From Dasypus novemcinctus (taxonomy: Eukaryota > Chordata > Mammalia > Cingulata > Dasypodidae): a DNA stretch of 64,000 nt. The DNA lies in contig NC_080673.1 of NCBI RefSeq assembly GCF_030445035.2, positions 178,851,216-178,915,215 of the forward strand, written 5' to 3'. A program made the position numbers and the translations under genes. This document shows positions 60,646-64,000 of this stretch, piece by piece; the stretch's first letter is position 1, and each line of letters starts with the position of its first letter. The notes beneath the pieces were generated by a model that was given only the letters and a program-made list of their open reading frames with translations, did not search any database and was not told the origin of the DNA.

Positions 60646-60902
60646 TCTCCTTCCCTCCCACCCTTCCTTCCTTCCTCCCTTCCTCCCTTTCTTCCATACT
60701 TCCTTCCTCCCTTCCTCCCTTTCTTCCATACTTCCTTCCTTCCTTCCTTCCTTCCTCCCTTCCTCCCTTCCTCCCTTTCTTCCATACTTCCTTCTTTCCT
60801 TTCTTCCTTCCTTCTTTCCTTCCTTCCTTCCTTCATTCCTTCCTTCCTTCCTTCCTTCCTTCCTTCCTTCCTTCCTTCCTTCCTTCCTTCCTCCCCCCCT
60901 CC
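60646..60902. repeat. (TTCC)n tract with a 31-bp higher-order unit
   Basis: C/T-rich tract. Three blocks end in 'ccctttcttccatacttcc' at about 60687, 60718 and 60774, inside TTCC and CCCT runs, then a purer TTCC run to 60890. It sits inside L1 ORF2. Both long frames across it (131-132 codons) are low-complexity artefacts. Confidence 0.95.
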
Positions 60903-61540
60903 TTTTTTTTGCTGTGTTTCCCTAATTAGAACCTCTAGTATCACATTGAATGGAAATGGTGGCACATCCTTACCCTGCTCCTGATCTTAGAGGGTAAGCA
61001 TCCAGTTTTAACCATTAAGTATGATATTTGTTGTGGTGTTTTTGCAGATGCCCTTTATCATGATGAGAAAGTTTCTAGTACTAGTTCGTTGAGTGTTTTT
61101 ATAATGAAAGATGGTTGGATTTCATCAAATGCCTTTTCTGCATCTATTGAGATAAACAGAATTATTTTTATTCTATTGATATGATGTATTACATTTTAAT
61201 TGATTTTGGTATGTTAAACTAATCTCGCATTCCTAAGACAAATCCTACTTGGTCAAGTAGTATAATAATTTTTACATGTTGCTAGATACAATTTGCTTGA
61301 GAGTTATTGAGGCTTTTCCTGTTCATTTTCATGTGGGATGTTGGTCTGTAGGTTTGTTTTCTTATTATGACTTTGGTGTGGTATAAGGTCATATTTACCC
61401 ATAAAATGTGTTAGGAAGTGTCCCCTCATATCCCATTTTTTGGAAGAGTTTTTCAACAAGTGATAGTAATTCTCTAAATGTTTGGTAGAATACAGCAGTG
61501 AAGCCATGTAGGTGGGTTTTTCTTTTTGACTAGGTGTGTG

Positions 61541-61567
61541 CATGCGTGTGTGTGTGTGTGTGTGTGG
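61541..61567. repeat. (TG)n dinucleotide repeat
   Basis: 'tgtgtgcatgcgtgtgtgtg' followed by more TG, within the L1. Confidence 0.9.
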
Positions 61568-62524
61568 TGATGATTAATTTTTATCACAGCATGTTTTATG
61601 TTGATTTAAATAATCTTTCTTCTTGAGTCAGTTTTTGAAATCTGTCTTTTTACAGGATTGTGGTTTTTTTTCAATTTATTCTAAGTTATCTAATTTGTTG
61701 GTGTAGAATTCTCTTTTAATCCTTGTTTTTATGAGCTAGTTATTACTGTCCCCTCCTCCATTTCTGAATCTTGTAATTTGAATCATATCTTTCTCCCTTT
61801 TTCACTGTTAAACTAGCTAAAGCTTTGTCAATTCTGTTGATCTGTAAGAATCAGCTTTTATTTGCTTTAACTTTCTCTATTTTTCTCTTCTCAATATCAT
61901 TAATTTCTACTCTTTACTTAATATATCCTTCATTCTGTTTGCTTTAGGTTTAGATTGCTCTTCTTTTCCCAATGTCTTATTAGAAGGGTAGGTTATTGAT
62001 GTGATATCGTTCTTATTTCTTAAAATAGGCATTTGCAATTATATTTCCCTGTGAGCACTGCTATAACTGTGTCCCATAGTTTTGGTGTATTGTGTCTTCA
62101 TTTTCATCCACGTCAGGTAGTTTCAGGTTTTTCTTTTTTACTTCTTTGACTAAGTGGTTAATTATGAGTGTTATATTTAACTTCTACATATTTTGTGTTT
62201 CCCATATTATACCTTGTAAATGATATTTAATTTAATTCTTATTTTGATTAGAAGACACACTTTGTATTTTTCCTTCCTCTCAAATTTATTGAGATTTGTT
62301 TTATGGCCTAATATATGGTCTGTCCTGGTGAATGTTCAATGTGCACTAGTGAAGAATATATATTTTGCTGTTGAGTGAGATTATCTACCTATCTATTTCT
62401 ACACATTAGGTCAGTTGATTTATAATGTTGTTCAATGTTATATTTATTTTTTCTTCTGTCTATTTCACCTATTCATTGATGGAAGTGTTTTTTTTTTTTA
62501 ATTTGTTTGTTTGCTTGTTTGTTT

Positions 62525-62605
62525 TTAATAGGAGGTACTGCGGATTGAACCCAGGACTTTGCTCATGAAAAGCAGGTGCTCAACCATGAGCTATATCTGC
62601 TCACC
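62525..62605 (-). mobile_element. Small tRNA-headed SINE piece
   Basis: The minus strand has 'atagctcatggttgagcacc' (A-box region) and 'gtcctgggttcaatccgc' (B-box region), with the same layout as 42225-42300. A T-rich run (62488-62524) precedes it on the plus strand, consistent with a minus-strand A tail. Confidence 0.62.
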
Positions 62606-62746
62606 TATGAGAACTGGTTTTTGTTTGTTTGCTTGTCTGCCAAGTATTGAGTCTATGCCAAGTACTGGCCAAGAATTGAGTCTATGATTCCTCTTCTTTG
62701 TGCTTTGAATATAACTTCAAAATTAAAATATATATATGTGTGTAAG

Positions 62747-63189
62747 TGATGGTTAGGCTAATGTATCAACTCAGACAGACAATTGTGCCCAGTTATTTAG
62801 TCCAGCAAGGAGTAGGCTAATTGTAATACAAGGACAATTAGGGGCTTTAGTCATTAGTGAGTCTTCTGCATAGATGGCAGAATATATCTATATCAACTAG
62901 GAAGATTGCCATCAGCAGTGAGTGACGTTTTTATCCAATCAGTTGAATATCTTGAAAGGGGAAGTGATTTCAACATTCAGAGAGAATTCCCCAGCTCGTG
63001 TTTTGACAGCCAATGCTTCCCAGAAACTCATCAAGGACCTTCACTGGACTTTCTTTGCAGTCACTGGTTTGCAGCCTGACTGTGGCACCTGGACTTGTGC
63101 ATCTCCACAGTCATGGGAGAGACTTATTAAAAATCTCATACCTATATCTGCTGTTGATTCTGTTTCCCTAGAAAACCCTGCCCAATACA
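62747..63189 (+). mobile_element. 5' LTR of the ERVL-like provirus
   Basis: Begins 'tgatggttaggctaatgtat' and ends 'gccc aataca', with 'tccaatcagttgaatatctt' and 'tctgtttccctagaaaaccc' in MLT2 order. The 108-codon frame starting at 62922 runs from the LTR through the primer site, so it is fortuitous. Confidence 0.82.
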
Positions 63190-63192
63190 GCT

Positions 63193-63210
63193 TGGTACCA
63201 GGAGTGGTTC
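63193..63210 (+). promoter_or_regulatory. Primer binding site, tRNA-Leu type
   Basis: TGGTACCAGGAGTGG three bases after the LTR edge is an exact match to the tRNA-Leu-type site characteristic of ERVL. It is the best preserved primer site in the window. Confidence 0.85.
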
Positions 63211-63282
63211 TTGAGGAACAGAATCTTAAACATGGATGTCTGATGTAGCTCTAGGAGTTTTGGAATTGGCTCTCTACTCTAA

Positions 63283-64000
63283 ATGGACTCAAGGATACTA
63301 ATGACTCCCTTTTCAATAATGAAAAGCCCATTAATTCCATGGTGTGAGTTGGCAATGGAGATACACAAAATATCATCACTGGATTCCCCTTCTTCCACAT
63401 TTATAAAAAGCAAAGATCTGGGTGAGAGTGTTTTCAAAACCATAACAGAGTTTTATGGAGTCAAAAGGTATAATGACACTAGCTGGCTCCTCCTAGATAC
63501 CCTGTGTACAGTAACACAAGAAAGAGATGAACTACAGTCTCAAATTCGCAACTTAAATTACACATGAATGATATGAAAGTTTCTATGTGAGCTCTGAAAG
63601 AAAATCTTATCTCTTGCATGCACAAGCTTAAGATATTGAGTACCAAACTCAGACTCTCATTGTAGGAGTAGCAGAGTTAGTAAGGAAACTAAAATCTAAA
63701 CCCCACTGAGAATCTGTGGTTAAAATGAAGGCATTGCTTGGAAAGGAGTATAATCCTAAAGAATGGGATGGAGACCAGTGGGATGATGGCAATATTGCTG
63801 GTAACATTGAAACCCTAAATTATGCTAAGACTTTACCAGATAAACCGGTGATGGCCTGCCATGTCCAGACCACACTTTATCAACCTTGTATCACCCAGCC
63901 TCCAGCCTGACCCAGGGAGTCCAGATCTCTTTCCAGCCCTTTGGTTGGCACCAGTCAAACAAAAGCCTTCACTGCCCAGCCTCTGGCCTGCCCCAGGGAG
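63283..64000 (+). pseudogene. Decayed ERVL gag-like region, partial
   Basis: A 94-codon frame (63283-63567) ends in a glutamine/glutamate-rich, coiled-coil-like stretch. A 64-codon frame (63716-63910) lies 150 bp further on. They are separated by stops, so the reading frame is broken. The position after a primer site is where ERVL gag begins. I see no zinc knuckle or enzyme motif before the window ends. Assignment rests on context. Confidence 0.55.

Larger units (their letters stand above)
57640..62490 (-). mobile_element. Long old L1: 3'UTR and much of ORF2, multiply interrupted
   Basis: Antisense L1 starts with 3'UTR ('cacataccaaacaattcacc', 'caaccactaatctactttct'). It runs through the ORF2 C-terminal part (58343-58792), then the region downstream of the reverse transcriptase (59487-59925; minus-strand frame 59877-59683 contains [14 protein letters not shown] and LKFIWN). 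It continues through the reverse transcriptase itself (60925-61300, 'tttctgcatctattgagata') and on toward the N-terminal half (to about 62490). Interruptions are two DAS-SINEs, an LTR with its own L1 insert, and a TTCC tract. Many frame breaks show it is extinct. Confidence 0.85.
62747..64000 (+). mobile_element. ERVL-like provirus, 5' end, runs off the window
   Basis: A 5' LTR (62747-63189) is followed by a tRNA-Leu-type primer site and about 0.8 kb of internal sequence. The LTR is of the MLT2 kind, as at 7183 and 23577. The internal text is consistent with the gag leader and gag of ERVL. The 3' half lies outside the window, so I cannot say whether polymerase sequence or a second LTR is present. 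Confidence 0.82.

Noticed and set aside
60570-60984. 131- and 132-codon frames
   Set aside because: Low-complexity translations of the TTCC tract.
1-64000. CRISPR array, bacterial operon or phage genes
   Set aside because: No regularly spaced direct repeats, no dense coding, and repeats throughout are mammalian retroelements.

Overview
This is vertebrate nuclear DNA, and almost certainly xenarthran. I favour an armadillo such as Dasypus. The reason is three near-complete DAS-SINEs, plus an older copy and a fragment. DAS-SINE is the tRNA-derived SINE family described from the nine-banded armadillo. Its head carries pol III A and B boxes, the body is about 400 bp, and the A-rich tails are flanked by target-site duplications. 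The window is AT-rich and gene-poor. I find no intact protein-coding gene, no canonical structural RNA gene and no CRISPR. Nearly all open frames of 60-180 codons fall inside transposable elements or simple repeats.

Layout. Positions 1-9.8 kb hold a tandem-unit L1 3' end, an L2 tail, an MLT1 LTR with a second LTR inside it, a DAS-SINE, and an MLT2/ERVL LTR split by an L1. Positions 9.8-12.3 kb are an old L1 with a 618-bp solo LTR inside it (GTTCT on both sides). Positions 12.9-14.8 kb are a nearly full-length processed pseudogene of lysyl-tRNA synthetase (KARS1) with a 25-A tail. Positions 15-18.5 kb are an old L1 split by an unidentified 2.1-kb insert that has decayed coding-like frames on the minus strand. 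Positions 18.6-24.9 kb are a MaLR/ERVL-like element with two LTRs on the minus strand, itself invaded by a 3.0-kb L1 and an MLT2-like LTR. A pure TTCC microsatellite and an old L1 piece follow. Positions 29-34 kb are largely unassigned AT-rich sequence. Positions 34.4-36.6 kb hold a second copy of the MaLR-like element, with a tRNA-Leu-type primer binding site.

Positions 36.6-46 kb carry L1 pieces, DAS-SINEs, a 501-bp ERV1-like solo LTR, small tRNA-headed SINE pieces and two old hAT transposons. At 46.0-46.9 kb is an L1 whose 5' part is inverted (twin priming). Positions 47.5-52.3 kb show three-level nesting: an old L1 is split by a young L1, which is split by a GC- and CpG-rich 874-bp solo LTR with a perfect 6-bp target duplication. 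Positions 52-57 kb hold a 76-bp tandem duplication, a hAT piece, L1 pieces and an MLT1 LTR. Positions 57.6-62.5 kb are one long antisense L1 broken by two DAS-SINEs, an LTR and a TTCC tract. The window ends inside an ERVL-like provirus on the plus strand (5' LTR, tRNA-Leu primer site, decayed gag region) that runs off the right edge.

The genes do not work together in a pathway, because nothing here looks functional as protein. What the window records is the order of retroelement insertions. The element names are recognised from memory of consensus families and have not been searched. Boundaries without a stated target-site duplication are good to roughly 10-30 bp.
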